A stretch of DNA of 5,771 nucleotides, from the NCBI GenBank assembly GCA_021849525.1, contig JAJZSS010000132.1:1-5771 (forward strand), given 5' to 3'. Made by a program: the position numbers and the translations under genes. How positions within the stretch are numbered: position 1 is the stretch's first letter; every line of letters starts with the position of its first letter. The stretch is from Chloroflexota bacterium. Lineage in GTDB: Bacteria > Chloroflexota > Anaerolineae > Anaerolineales > UBA4823. The notes beneath the pieces are model-generated. The model worked only from the letters and a program-made list of their open reading frames with translations. It was not told the DNA's origin and searched no databases. Of this stretch, positions 1 to 5,771 are shown in pieces.

Positions 1-221
1 GTGGCTTTTGCAGCCGATTCAGGCGAATGCGTATGCTCCCCCAGGTGATCCAGGGAAGCGTTAATCCCTTTACTGTTCAGGACCCGGATGACTCGGATCG
101 CATCTTCCAGCTTCTCGCCAGAGATGAAACGCGAAGCGACTTTCCAGGCGACCGACCAGTGCATGACCAGATTGCGTGCCCAGCGGGCTTTGGATAAGTA
201 AATGAAAAACGATCGCAGCAT
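1..221 (-). CDS. Proline dehydrogenase, N-terminal part (runs off left edge)
   Basis: Reading the minus strand from ATG at 221-219 gives 73 open codons with no stop before the window ends. The protein begins MLRSFFIYLSKARWARN and goes on through VASRFISGEKLEDAI, RVLNSKGINASLDHLGEH and SPESAAKA. This is the start typical of short monofunctional bacterial proline dehydrogenases (PRODH/PutB type, about 300 residues), which oxidise proline to pyrroline-5-carboxylate with FAD and pass electrons to the respiratory chain. The 'G(I/L)xxSLDHLGE' stretch leads into the first barrel strand of that family. An AAGGG Shine-Dalgarno sequence lies 5 nt upstream of the ATG, supporting this start. The FAD-binding and catalytic residues lie outside the window and cannot be checked. 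The gene is divergent from the sigma-54 operon, and nothing visible links its transcription to that operon. Identification is by recalled family resemblance. Confidence 0.75.
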   Translation of the reverse strand, partial: MLRSFFIYLSKARWARNLVMHWSVAWKVASRFISGEKLEDAIRVIRVLNSKGINASLDHLGEHTHSPESAAKA

Positions 222-293
222 AGCAGCCCTTAGACCTCGGTTCTGCCAACAGATAGTCCCGGATTCAGAATTCCGTTTATCCAGGCCATTTTA

Positions 294-302
294 ATTTTAG
301 CA
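294..302 (-). promoter_or_regulatory. Possible extended -10 promoter for the proline dehydrogenase gene
   Basis: On the minus strand 302-294 reads TGCTAAAAT, an extended -10 element (TGn plus a near-consensus hexamer) about 70 nt upstream of the ATG at 221. The bases 17 bp further upstream (AGGGGG) are a poor -35, so any activity would rely on the extended -10. No sigma-54 (GG-N10-GC) element was found on this strand. This is a weak, purely sequence-based suggestion. Confidence 0.3.
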
Positions 303-397
303 TAAAGGCATCCATCCCCCCTCTGCCCGAAAGTCATACAAGGCGATTGACAAACTACACTTCTTTAGAATTTCCCTTCAAAACAGCCAAAGATTAA

Positions 398-413
398 TGG
401 CACACATCTTGCA
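398..413 (+). promoter_or_regulatory. Sigma-54 (-24/-12) promoter of the rpoN operon
   Basis: The sequence reads TGGCAC-ACATC-TTGCA. The -24 GG (399-400) and -12 GC (411-412) are separated by exactly 10 nt, the invariant spacing for sigma-54 holoenzyme, and both half-elements match the accepted consensus (TGGCAC N5 TTGCW) fully. With C412 as -12, transcription would start at about A424, leaving a leader of about 31 nt before the rpoN ATG at 455. The only gene it can serve is rpoN with its two downstream regulatory genes, which implies positive autoregulation. Scanning the other TGGCAC occurrences on the plus strand showed none with a correctly placed TTGC. I see no obvious enhancer-like inverted repeat upstream, which fits the activator lacking a DNA-binding domain. 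Confidence 0.85.
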
Positions 414-419
414 ACAGGT

Positions 420-425
420 TATAAT
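420..425 (+). promoter_or_regulatory. Perfect TATAAT overlapping the sigma-54 start site (possible basal sigma-A promoter)
   Basis: TATAAT at 420-425 is an exact housekeeping -10 hexamer, but the bases 16-18 nt upstream fall in the sigma-54 element (ATGGCA or TGGCAC) and are a poor -35. There is no TGn extension. It could give low basal expression of rpoN before the autoregulatory loop is engaged, or it may be chance in an AT-rich leader. Confidence 0.25.
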
Positions 426-442
426 CAAGACTAAGATTACAG

Positions 443-448
443 GGTGAT
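443..448 (+). promoter_or_regulatory. Ribosome binding site of rpoN
   Basis: GGTGAT, within AGGGTGATT, matches the 3' part of the full Shine-Dalgarno sequence and lies 6 nt before ATG 455. It supports that start, as does the immediate appearance of sigma-54 Region I sequence after it. Confidence 0.6.
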
Positions 449-454
449 TGAAAG

Positions 455-1885
455 ATGAGACAATCCCAAGGCCAGATCCTTCGCCATTCTATGCGCCCGA
501 TGACCACGGCGCATCTCGCCCAAACGATGACACTGCTTGAGTTATCGTCTGTTGAGCTCGAGCAAAAGATTGACGCCGAGCTGGCTTCCAATCCTGCTCT
601 GGAATTGCAGGAAGTTGCCCACTGCCCGCAGTGCCACCGCCGTCTTCCGCTATCGAAGATGTGCCCGGTGTGCAGCCGTCCAACCAACAGTCTGTCCGAA
701 CAACCGATTATCTTTGTTTCGCCGCGCACTGATTTTACCAGTTACGACTACCGGGGGGCTACTTCCAGCAGCGGCGGAGAGCTTCCCGGCGAGGAATGGG
801 CGGCCGAAACTGAGGACCTTCCCACCTACATCCTGCGCCAGATCGCCCCGGAGCTAAAGAAGGACGATCGTCTGCTGGCAGCCCACATCCTGACCAGCCT
901 GGATGATGATGGTCTGCTTACAATCCCGTTGAGCGAAATCGCCCTGTACCACCGGGTGCGGATGGCGCGGCTGGAGAATATCCTCAGCCTCATCCAGCAC
1001 GCCGACCCGCCTGGAGTCGGCTCGCCCACCCCACAGCAAGCCCTGCTGGTGCAGCTTGAAATTCTGGAAGAGACTTGCGATGTTCCTCCCCTGGCCGCGG
1101 CGGCGATCCTGAAAGGGATGGAGCTGCTCTCACGCCACGCTTATATGGAGTTGGGCAAGCAGCTGAAAATCTCAGCGATCGAAGCCCAGGACCTGGCGCG
1201 GTGGATCAGCGAGAACCTGAATCCTTACCCGGCGCGGGCTCACTGGGGCAGCGTCCGCCACAGCACCCATGCCGAGCCAAACTATCCCTCCGCCGACGTG
1301 GTGATCAGCCGGCTTACCGGCGAGTTGAGCAGCCCACTGGTGGTCGAGATAATCTCACCCTACGCCGGATCACTACGGGTAAACCCCCTTTTCCGCCAGC
1401 ACATCAGTGAAGCGCCGGATGGCACCGCCGAAAAATGGCAAAACGACCTGGATAGCGCCGTTCTGCTGGTAAAATGTCTCCAGCAGCGCGATCACACCCT
1501 GGTCCGCCTGATGCAGCAGCTTGTGGTAATCCAACGCCAGTATATCCTCAAAGGCGATGCCTTTCTGCTGCCGGTAACCCGGGCCAGCCTGGCGGAAACC
1601 CTGGAAGTACATGAATCGACCATCTCCCGGGCGGTTTCCAGCAAGTCCGTTTTACTGCCCAATGGCCGGATCATCCCCATGTCACGGATGTTCGACCGCA
1701 GCCTGCATGTACGTACCGCACTGCGCCAGATTGTAGCAACCGAGCGCAGACCACTGAGTGACACGCAGATCGCCCGCCTGCTCGGTGAACAGGGCTATGA
1801 TGTTGCCCGCCGGACTGTGGCGAAGTATCGTAATATGGAAGGGATCTTGCCTGCACGTTTGCGAGCAGCCAGCATGAGAGCATGA
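455..1885 (+). CDS. rpoN: RNA polymerase sigma-54 factor (RpoN) with a zinc-ribbon-like Region II
   Basis: This 476-residue protein is close to the usual sigma-54 length. Region I (about 1-51, with 'TTAHLAQTMTLLELSSVELEQ' and 'ELASNPALEL') is the glutamine/leucine-rich segment that blocks open-complex formation until an AAA+ activator acts. The core-binding domain follows (about 105-320), with the hallmark 'LTSLDDDGLLT' and 'DPPGVG' and later 'LRVNPLFR'. The helix-turn-helix (about 376-397, 'LAETLEVHESTISRA') and the RpoN box ARRTVAKYR (451-459), which reads the -24 GG, are both present. Two features are odd. Region II holds CPQC (57-60) and CPVC (70-73), a possible zinc ribbon. The usual ELKxFF stretch after the HTH is replaced by IPMSRMF (407-413). 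It is the first gene of an operon behind a -24/-12 promoter and overlaps the kinase gene by 4 bp. Identification as sigma-54 is secure. Confidence 0.97.
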   Translation: MRQSQGQILRHSMRPMTTAHLAQTMTLLELSSVELEQKIDAELASNPALELQEVAHCPQCHRRLPLSKMCPVCSRPTNSLSEQPIIFVSPRTDFTSYDYRGATSSSGGELPGEEWAAETEDLPTYILRQIAPELKKDDRLLAAHILTSLDDDGLLTIPLSEIALYHRVRMARLENILSLIQHADPPGVGSPTPQQALLVQLEILEETCDVPPLAAAAILKGMELLSRHAYMELGKQLKISAIEAQDLARWISENLNPYPARAHWGSVRHSTHAEPNYPSADVVISRLTGELSSPLVVEIISPYAGSLRVNPLFRQHISEAPDGTAEKWQNDLDSAVLLVKCLQQRDHTLVRLMQQLVVIQRQYILKGDAFLLPVTRASLAETLEVHESTISRAVSSKSVLLPNGRIIPMSRMFDRSLHVRTALRQIVATERRPLSDTQIARLLGEQGYDVARRTVAKYRNMEGILPARLRAASMRA

Positions 1886-3918
1886 GTCTTAACTCAAGTT
1901 TCTGGTTTAAGAAGCGCCCTGCCGGGCAGGCAGAGCTCGAAGGCGCGATTGAATTCATCCCCCAGCCAGCGCTGGTATTGGATGCAGCTCAACGCGTCAT
2001 GGCGGCGAATAATCTCGCCTGCCAGCTTTTAAATAGCAGCCGGACAGAACTGAACGGTAAACTCTTATCCGAGTTCTTCCTTTTACCCGATGATGTCGAG
2101 CCTTCTCCTCCCTCAGAGACCGACCCGAAAGTCTACCTGTGTGAATTTACACTTCCCGGACAGACCTGCCAGGATGTAAACCTGCGCCTTGCCTGGCTTT
2201 CAGCCGGTGCAGATTTCATGATTGCCAGCTTCGAGCTGGTCACACCCCGGCGCGCCAGGGATGATACCCCCGAACCCCACGCCTTATTCTGGCAGGGTTT
2301 ATACCTCCTGGCCAACGCAGCGGAGCAAGCTACCATCGATCTATGCCTGCGGACCGCGCTGGAAGGCGCCCGGACATTACTCCCCTGCCAGAACGCCACC
2401 CTCTACCTGTGCAAAACCAGTGACCTGAATACCAGTGGAACGGAGACGCCTACCATTCCGCTGGCGAATCGCAGCGCTACCCGCTGGGGAGATGACGAAA
2501 TATTACCGGCCACCGTCGCCCCGCAGGACCTGGTTATGCTGCGGACGATCCGGGTCTGGGACAGCAACAAACGCCCACCGACTAACCTGCACCGTGCGGC
2601 ACGCGATGCAGGCTTGAGCTACCTGGCTGTAGCCCCGTTGGGCCTGCCCCAAAAACTCACCGGCCTGATTGCTCTCGGGGACAAAGACAATGAGCCTCCA
2701 GTCGAGGTTTTGCGCATGATCCAGCTCATCGCCGGCCTGCTCTCTCATATTCTGGAAGAGCAGGAACGGCGGGTGCAGGTAAATCGCACCATCGATAGCC
2801 AGGCTTTACAACTGAGGGTTGACGATGTTGCCCTGGCAGCAGTTCAAGATGGCGTATTCGTGCTTTCACCAGCGTTGAGAATTCGCCACATCAACCAGGC
2901 GATCGAAACGATCTTCGGATACAAAAATCGTGAAGTTGAAAACCAACCGATCGATCAAATATTGATTGGGAGTGAGCTGGTCCATCCCGCCTTAAACCTG
3001 GCGCAGACCGGCGCACCCACTTATCACTTAAATAATATTAAGCTTCTGCGCCGCTACGGTGAAAAATTTCAGGCCCTGGTGCGAGTCCAACCGATCCTGC
3101 AGCTGGGTGAGGTTGAAAGTATCCTGGTCATCGTGCGTGACTTGAGCGAGCAGGCTGCCTACGAAGCGCATGCCCGCCAGCTGGCCCAGAATGCCGAGCT
3201 GGGCGAGGTGATGGCTGCGTTTTCACACGAAGTTCGCAATCCAATTAATAACATCAGCTCAGGCTTGCAGCTGATGGAGCGGATGATGCCAGAAACCGGG
3301 CCAATGAAAGATACTGTGCATAATATGTTATTGGATGTCGATCGGGTAGCCGAGCTGATGAAATCCATGCTGTCTGTAACCCGGACAACGGACATCAAAC
3401 CGCGCCCGATTGAGCTGGGAAAAATGGTTCACAGCCTGGTCGAACGCCTGAAACCCAGTATCGCCCGCGAAGATATCAGCTGCCAGTGCAATATCGAACC
3501 GGATATTCCCATGATCAACGGGGATACGCGTGCCCTGGAACAGGTCTTCAATAATTTAATCCGCAATGCGATCCAGGCGATGAAAGGTCGCCCCCAGAGC
3601 CAGCTGATCGTCCGCGTCCAATCCCAGAAGGCAGCCAAGGACCGGATCTTCCTGGAAGTCACTATCGCCGATAATGGTCCTGGCATCCCCAAAGAAAACC
3701 AGGACAAGATATTCCAACCATTTTTTACCACCCGTCCCGATGGGAATGGCCTGGGTTTACCGCTGGCGAAACGCATCATAACAGCCCATAAAGGCTCGAT
3801 TACGGTCACCAGCTTTCCCGGTGGCACGGTGTTCAAGGTTATCATCCCGGCTTACGACCGCAGCCGCCAGACAGGTCCATTACCCTCCCTGGACGAAACG
3901 TTCACATCCCTGGCTTAG
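1882..3918 (+). CDS. Soluble PAS-GAF-PAS histidine kinase, NtrB/AtoS-like, partner of the sigma-54 activator
   Basis: This 678-residue protein has no hydrophobic membrane segment or signal peptide, so it should be cytosolic. In order I see a PAS-like fold (about 20-122, 'PALVLDAAQRVMAANN'), a GAF-like domain (about 135-295, ending 'GLIALGDKDN' and 'LIAGLLSHILEEQ'), a clear PAS domain (about 310-425, from 'AVQDGVFVLSPALRIRHIN' to 'ILVIVRDLSE'), a HisKA domain with FSHEVRNPINN (phospho-acceptor His449), and an HATPase domain with N-box NNLIRNAIQA (Asn558, Asn562), G1 DNGPGIP (597-603), F-box 'IFQPFFTT' and G2 GNGLGL (621-626). All residues needed for autophosphorylation are present. Its ATG overlaps the rpoN stop (ATGA), and only a weak GAGAG precedes it, suggesting translational coupling. 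Its cognate partner is almost certainly the regulator 23 bp downstream. The signal is unknown; I see no haem, Fe-S or cofactor motif in the sensory domains. Confidence 0.93.
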   Translation: MSLNSSFWFKKRPAGQAELEGAIEFIPQPALVLDAAQRVMAANNLACQLLNSSRTELNGKLLSEFFLLPDDVEPSPPSETDPKVYLCEFTLPGQTCQDVNLRLAWLSAGADFMIASFELVTPRRARDDTPEPHALFWQGLYLLANAAEQATIDLCLRTALEGARTLLPCQNATLYLCKTSDLNTSGTETPTIPLANRSATRWGDDEILPATVAPQDLVMLRTIRVWDSNKRPPTNLHRAARDAGLSYLAVAPLGLPQKLTGLIALGDKDNEPPVEVLRMIQLIAGLLSHILEEQERRVQVNRTIDSQALQLRVDDVALAAVQDGVFVLSPALRIRHINQAIETIFGYKNREVENQPIDQILIGSELVHPALNLAQTGAPTYHLNNIKLLRRYGEKFQALVRVQPILQLGEVESILVIVRDLSEQAAYEAHARQLAQNAELGEVMAAFSHEVRNPINNISSGLQLMERMMPETGPMKDTVHNMLLDVDRVAELMKSMLSVTRTTDIKPRPIELGKMVHSLVERLKPSIAREDISCQCNIEPDIPMINGDTRALEQVFNNLIRNAIQAMKGRPQSQLIVRVQSQKAAKDRIFLEVTIADNGPGIPKENQDKIFQPFFTTRPDGNGLGLPLAKRIITAHKGSITVTSFPGGTVFKVIIPAYDRSRQTGPLPSLDETFTSLA

Positions 3919-3941
3919 CATACCCACCTGGAGAACAATCG

Positions 3942-5123
3942 ATGAGTGCAACGATCCTGATCGTAGATGATGAAGAACATGCGCGGATAAATTTGAGAAT
4001 GTTCCTCACCGGGATTGGATACGAAATTGTCGAAGTATCCAATCTGACAGAAGCCCGGCGTCATCTGGCCAGTGGGAGTGTGGATATTGTTTTGCTCGAT
4101 ATCCAATTGGATGGCGAATATGGGCCGGAGCTGATGGAAGATACGGCCGACATGAATCCACGCCCGCCGGTGATCCTGATCACCGGTTTTGGGGATATCG
4201 CTACTGCTGTGGAAGCAATGAAAAATGGAGCTCATGATTTTCTGGAAAAGCCGATCAAGTTCGAGCAGCTGGAAGCAACCTTACTGCGGGCCAAAGAACA
4301 AATTGATTTACGGCGAGAGCTGGACCATCTGCGCTCAATTCAAAATGAGGATTACGAGTTTATTATTGGCGACACCCCGGCGATGAAAGAAGTGGTTACC
4401 CTGGGGAACCGGGCCGCCGCTGCGGGGTTCTCGGTGCTGATCACCGGTGAAAATGGGACCGGTAAAGAAGTCCTGGCACGCTCGATCCACCAGCATGGAC
4501 CCCGCAAACAGAAACGCTTTATGGATGTGAACTGCCCGGCCATCCAACCCACGATGTTCGAATCTGAGATTTTTGGCCATGAGCAGGGCGCCTTTACCGA
4601 TGCCCAAAAAAGGAAAATCGGCTTGATGGAAGAAGCCGATGGGGGCACACTGTTCCTGGATGAGATTGCCTCCATGCCGATGGAAACGCAGACGAAATTC
4701 TTGCGCGCCCTGGAAGAGCGCTCCTTCCGGCGAGTTGGTGGGACAAATATTATCAAGGTGGACGTGCATATCATCTCGGCATCCAACCAGGATCTCGTGG
4801 CACTGATCGCTGAACACAAGTTCCGCGAAGATCTCTACTATCGGCTGAATGTGCTGACTTTACGGATACCGTCGCTCCGGGAGAGGCGCGACGATATTCC
4901 CGAGCTGGTCGGCTTTTTTATCTGCAAGAATAACAACCTCCATATCGGGCCAAAGGTGCGGGGAGTCACACCCCGGGCCCTGGAAGCGCTGATGGCGCAT
5001 ACCTGGCCTGGAAATATCCGCGAGCTGCGCAATGTGATCGAACGAGCAATGCTGTTTTGTGACGATCCGGAAATTGATCTCCCCCACTTACCGGTTGAAA
5101 TCCGCCATTTACGCGGTGGTTGA
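3942..5123 (+). CDS. NtrC-family response regulator (receiver plus AAA+) lacking a DNA-binding domain
   Basis: This 393-residue sigma-54 activator begins with a receiver domain (1-118): acidic pair Asp9/Asp10, phospho-acceptor Asp53 (LLDIQL), Thr81 and Lys103 (EKP). A linker leads to the AAA+ domain (about 140-370): Walker A GENGTGKE (169-176), the sigma-54-contact loop as GAFTDA instead of GAFTGA (216-221), Walker B LFLDE (237-241), sensor I ISASNQDL (278-285), arginine-finger region FREDLYYRLNV (294-304) and sensor II WPGNIRELRN (355-364). It ends about 30 residues later at LPVEIRHLRGG. NtrC relatives are usually 440-470 residues with a C-terminal Fis-type HTH, and here that domain is absent. 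Only 27 bp separate the stop from a convergent gene, so no displaced domain can hide there. Size and layout match enhancer-independent FlgR and CtcC. A GGAG ribosome binding site (3930-3933) lies 8 nt before the ATG. Confidence 0.95.
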   Translation: MSATILIVDDEEHARINLRMFLTGIGYEIVEVSNLTEARRHLASGSVDIVLLDIQLDGEYGPELMEDTADMNPRPPVILITGFGDIATAVEAMKNGAHDFLEKPIKFEQLEATLLRAKEQIDLRRELDHLRSIQNEDYEFIIGDTPAMKEVVTLGNRAAAAGFSVLITGENGTGKEVLARSIHQHGPRKQKRFMDVNCPAIQPTMFESEIFGHEQGAFTDAQKRKIGLMEEADGGTLFLDEIASMPMETQTKFLRALEERSFRRVGGTNIIKVDVHIISASNQDLVALIAEHKFREDLYYRLNVLTLRIPSLRERRDDIPELVGFFICKNNNLHIGPKVRGVTPRALEALMAHTWPGNIRELRNVIERAMLFCDDPEIDLPHLPVEIRHLRGG

Positions 5124-5152
5124 ATTCTGTTTAGACCTTTTTATATATTTTT
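5118..5152 (+). terminator. Weak candidate intrinsic terminator between convergent genes
   Basis: GGTTGAA (5118-5124) can pair with TTAGACC (5131-5137) around a 6-nt loop, giving a 7-bp stem with one G-T wobble and one G-A mismatch. It is followed at once by TTTTT and then ATATATTTTT. The stem begins inside the last codons of the response regulator. On the opposite strand the same T-tract reads as A-rich, so it would not serve the convergent gene. The stem is poor, so this is a tentative call. Confidence 0.35.
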
Positions 5153-5771
5153 AACGCAGGTTCAGGATTAGATATTCCTGGCGAATGCAAAACATCTGCT
5201 CCTTCTGGGGGACGCAAACTTGGTAGGGGATCAGACTCCCGTTGGCTGCAGAAATCGGCGGGATCTTGAGACTGGTCCTGCCATCGCTGCCGGAGGCAGG
5301 CATTTCATAGCGGGCCTGGCTGCCATCCGGGAGCTGTATGATCAAGACCGGTTTGATATCGGCCAGCGGCTTGCCGTTCTGGCTGAGGCTGGCGTAGATC
5401 TCCTGCTCCTGATCCGACGCCACCTGGTCCTGGGCTTCCCATACCTGAACAGAAATTTGGTCCAGAGATTCAGGCCCGGCGGTTGGGCTGATCGGGGCTC
5501 GCAGATTGGATTTGAAATAATCCGCCCCCAGGGCAGCCGGTCGAATTCGTAGATGCGGCGGGGCGGTGGCATCAAAATCGATGCACAGGTTATGGAAACA
5601 TTGGCGGGTGATCCGCTCATTAATTTGCGCCAGCTCGCCGGTAGGAGCGCCACTGACCTGGAAACCACCATGCTCATCGATCAGGTTCTTAAATTGGAGG
5701 GGGATATTGTAACCCTGACCGCCAGACACTTCGTAGAAGAAGTAGTTCGGTTCCTGGGATGGAGCAGCCAG
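5151..5771 (-). CDS. Probable secreted or surface protein, C-terminal part (runs off right edge)
   Basis: The minus-strand frame is open from the window edge (5771, in frame) to TAA at 5153-5151, giving 206 residues. A GTG at 5729 could be read as a start, but coding-like sequence continues upstream of it (LAAPSQEPNYFFYE), so the true start lies beyond the window. The first part (about 9-105: NYFFYEVSG, YNIPLQFKNLIDEHGG, VSGAPTGE, RQCFHNLCIDFD, LRIRPAALG) resembles by eye the 'YF.ETG..V.g.F..fw..nGG...fGyP.te......Q.Fera..E' repeat common in Chloroflexota cell-surface proteins. The second part (about 115-206: ISVQVWEA, QEQEIYASLSQNGKPLADIKP, SDGRTSLKIPPISA, YQVCVPQK) has the strand pattern of an Ig-like beta sandwich. 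I do not recognise a catalytic motif. Signal peptide and promoter are outside the window. It converges on the sigma-54 operon and seems functionally unrelated. Confidence 0.7.
   Translation of the reverse strand: MAAPSQEPNYFFYEVSGGQGYNIPLQFKNLIDEHGGFQVSGAPTGELAQINERITRQCFHNLCIDFDATAPPHLRIRPAALGADYFKSNLRAPISPTAGPESLDQISVQVWEAQDQVASDQEQEIYASLSQNGKPLADIKPVLIIQLPDGSQARYEMPASGSDGRTSLKIPPISAANGSLIPYQVCVPQKEQMFCIRQEYLILNLR

Noticed and set aside
260..275. Imperfect inverted repeat CGGA...TCCG in the intergenic region
   Set aside because: Only four pairs are continuous and the inner pairs mismatch. It is too weak to call an operator or leader hairpin.
347..371. TTGACA (347-352) with TAGAAT (366-371) as a sigma-A promoter for rpoN
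   Set aside because: The hexamers are good but only 13 nt apart, well short of the usual 16-18, and no -10 sits at the correct distance from TTGACA.
3822..3836. Other TGGCAC occurrences (near 1424, 3822, 4475 and 4797) as internal sigma-54 promoters
   Set aside because: None has TTGC at the required distance (GG-N10-GC fails), and all lie inside coding sequence.
3429..3845. 138-codon minus-strand open frame inside the kinase gene
   Set aside because: It is the shadow of the HisKA/HATPase coding sequence, whose motifs are unmistakable on the plus strand.
4335..4819. Two overlapping minus-strand open frames of about 155-160 codons inside the activator gene
   Set aside because: Both are antisense to the AAA+ domain with its complete Walker, GAFTGA-type and sensor motifs. 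They arise from codon bias.
5220..5552. 110-codon plus-strand open frame opposite the right-hand gene
   Set aside because: It is antisense to the better-supported minus-strand frame, has arginine/glycine-rich shadow composition, and shows no family resemblance.
5727..5729. GTG at 5729 (minus strand) as the start of the right-hand gene
   Set aside because: The frame stays open and coding-like upstream to the window edge, and the protein would begin in the middle of a domain.

Overview
The window looks like chromosomal DNA of moderately high GC from a free-living bacterium, most likely a Chloroflexota (Anaerolineae-type) relative. That guess rests on family resemblance seen by eye: the style of the monofunctional proline dehydrogenase N-terminus, the divergent sigma-54, and a secreted-type repeat domain at the right edge. 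No database search was possible, so the taxonomy is inference.

Layout. (1) Bases 1-221, minus strand: the first 73 codons of a proline dehydrogenase, running off the left edge. (2) Bases 222-454: a divergent intergenic region with a textbook sigma-54 (-24/-12) promoter, TGGCAC-N5-TTGCA at 398-413, pointing at the next gene. (3) Bases 455-5123, plus strand: a tight three-gene operon of rpoN (sigma-54), a soluble PAS-GAF-PAS NtrB-type histidine kinase (4-bp ATGA overlap with rpoN), and an NtrC-type response regulator (23-bp gap). (4) Bases 5118-5152: a weak candidate terminator between convergent genes. (5) Bases 5151-5771, minus strand: the C-terminal 206 residues of a probable extracytoplasmic beta-rich protein that continues past the right edge.

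How the genes work together. The operon appears to be a self-contained sigma-54 circuit. The kinase should phosphorylate the regulator's Asp53, the regulator's AAA+ ring should remodel sigma-54 RNA polymerase, and the rpoN operon itself carries the promoter that this holoenzyme would read. The regulator stops right after the AAA+ domain and has no Fis-type DNA-binding domain. It is therefore built like Helicobacter FlgR and Chlamydia CtcC, which work without binding an enhancer. The sigma factor is unusual too: a four-cysteine CxxC-x9-CxxC zinc-ribbon-like motif sits where the variable Region II normally lies. Together this suggests a compact, positively autoregulated global sigma-54 switch with one enhancer-independent activator.
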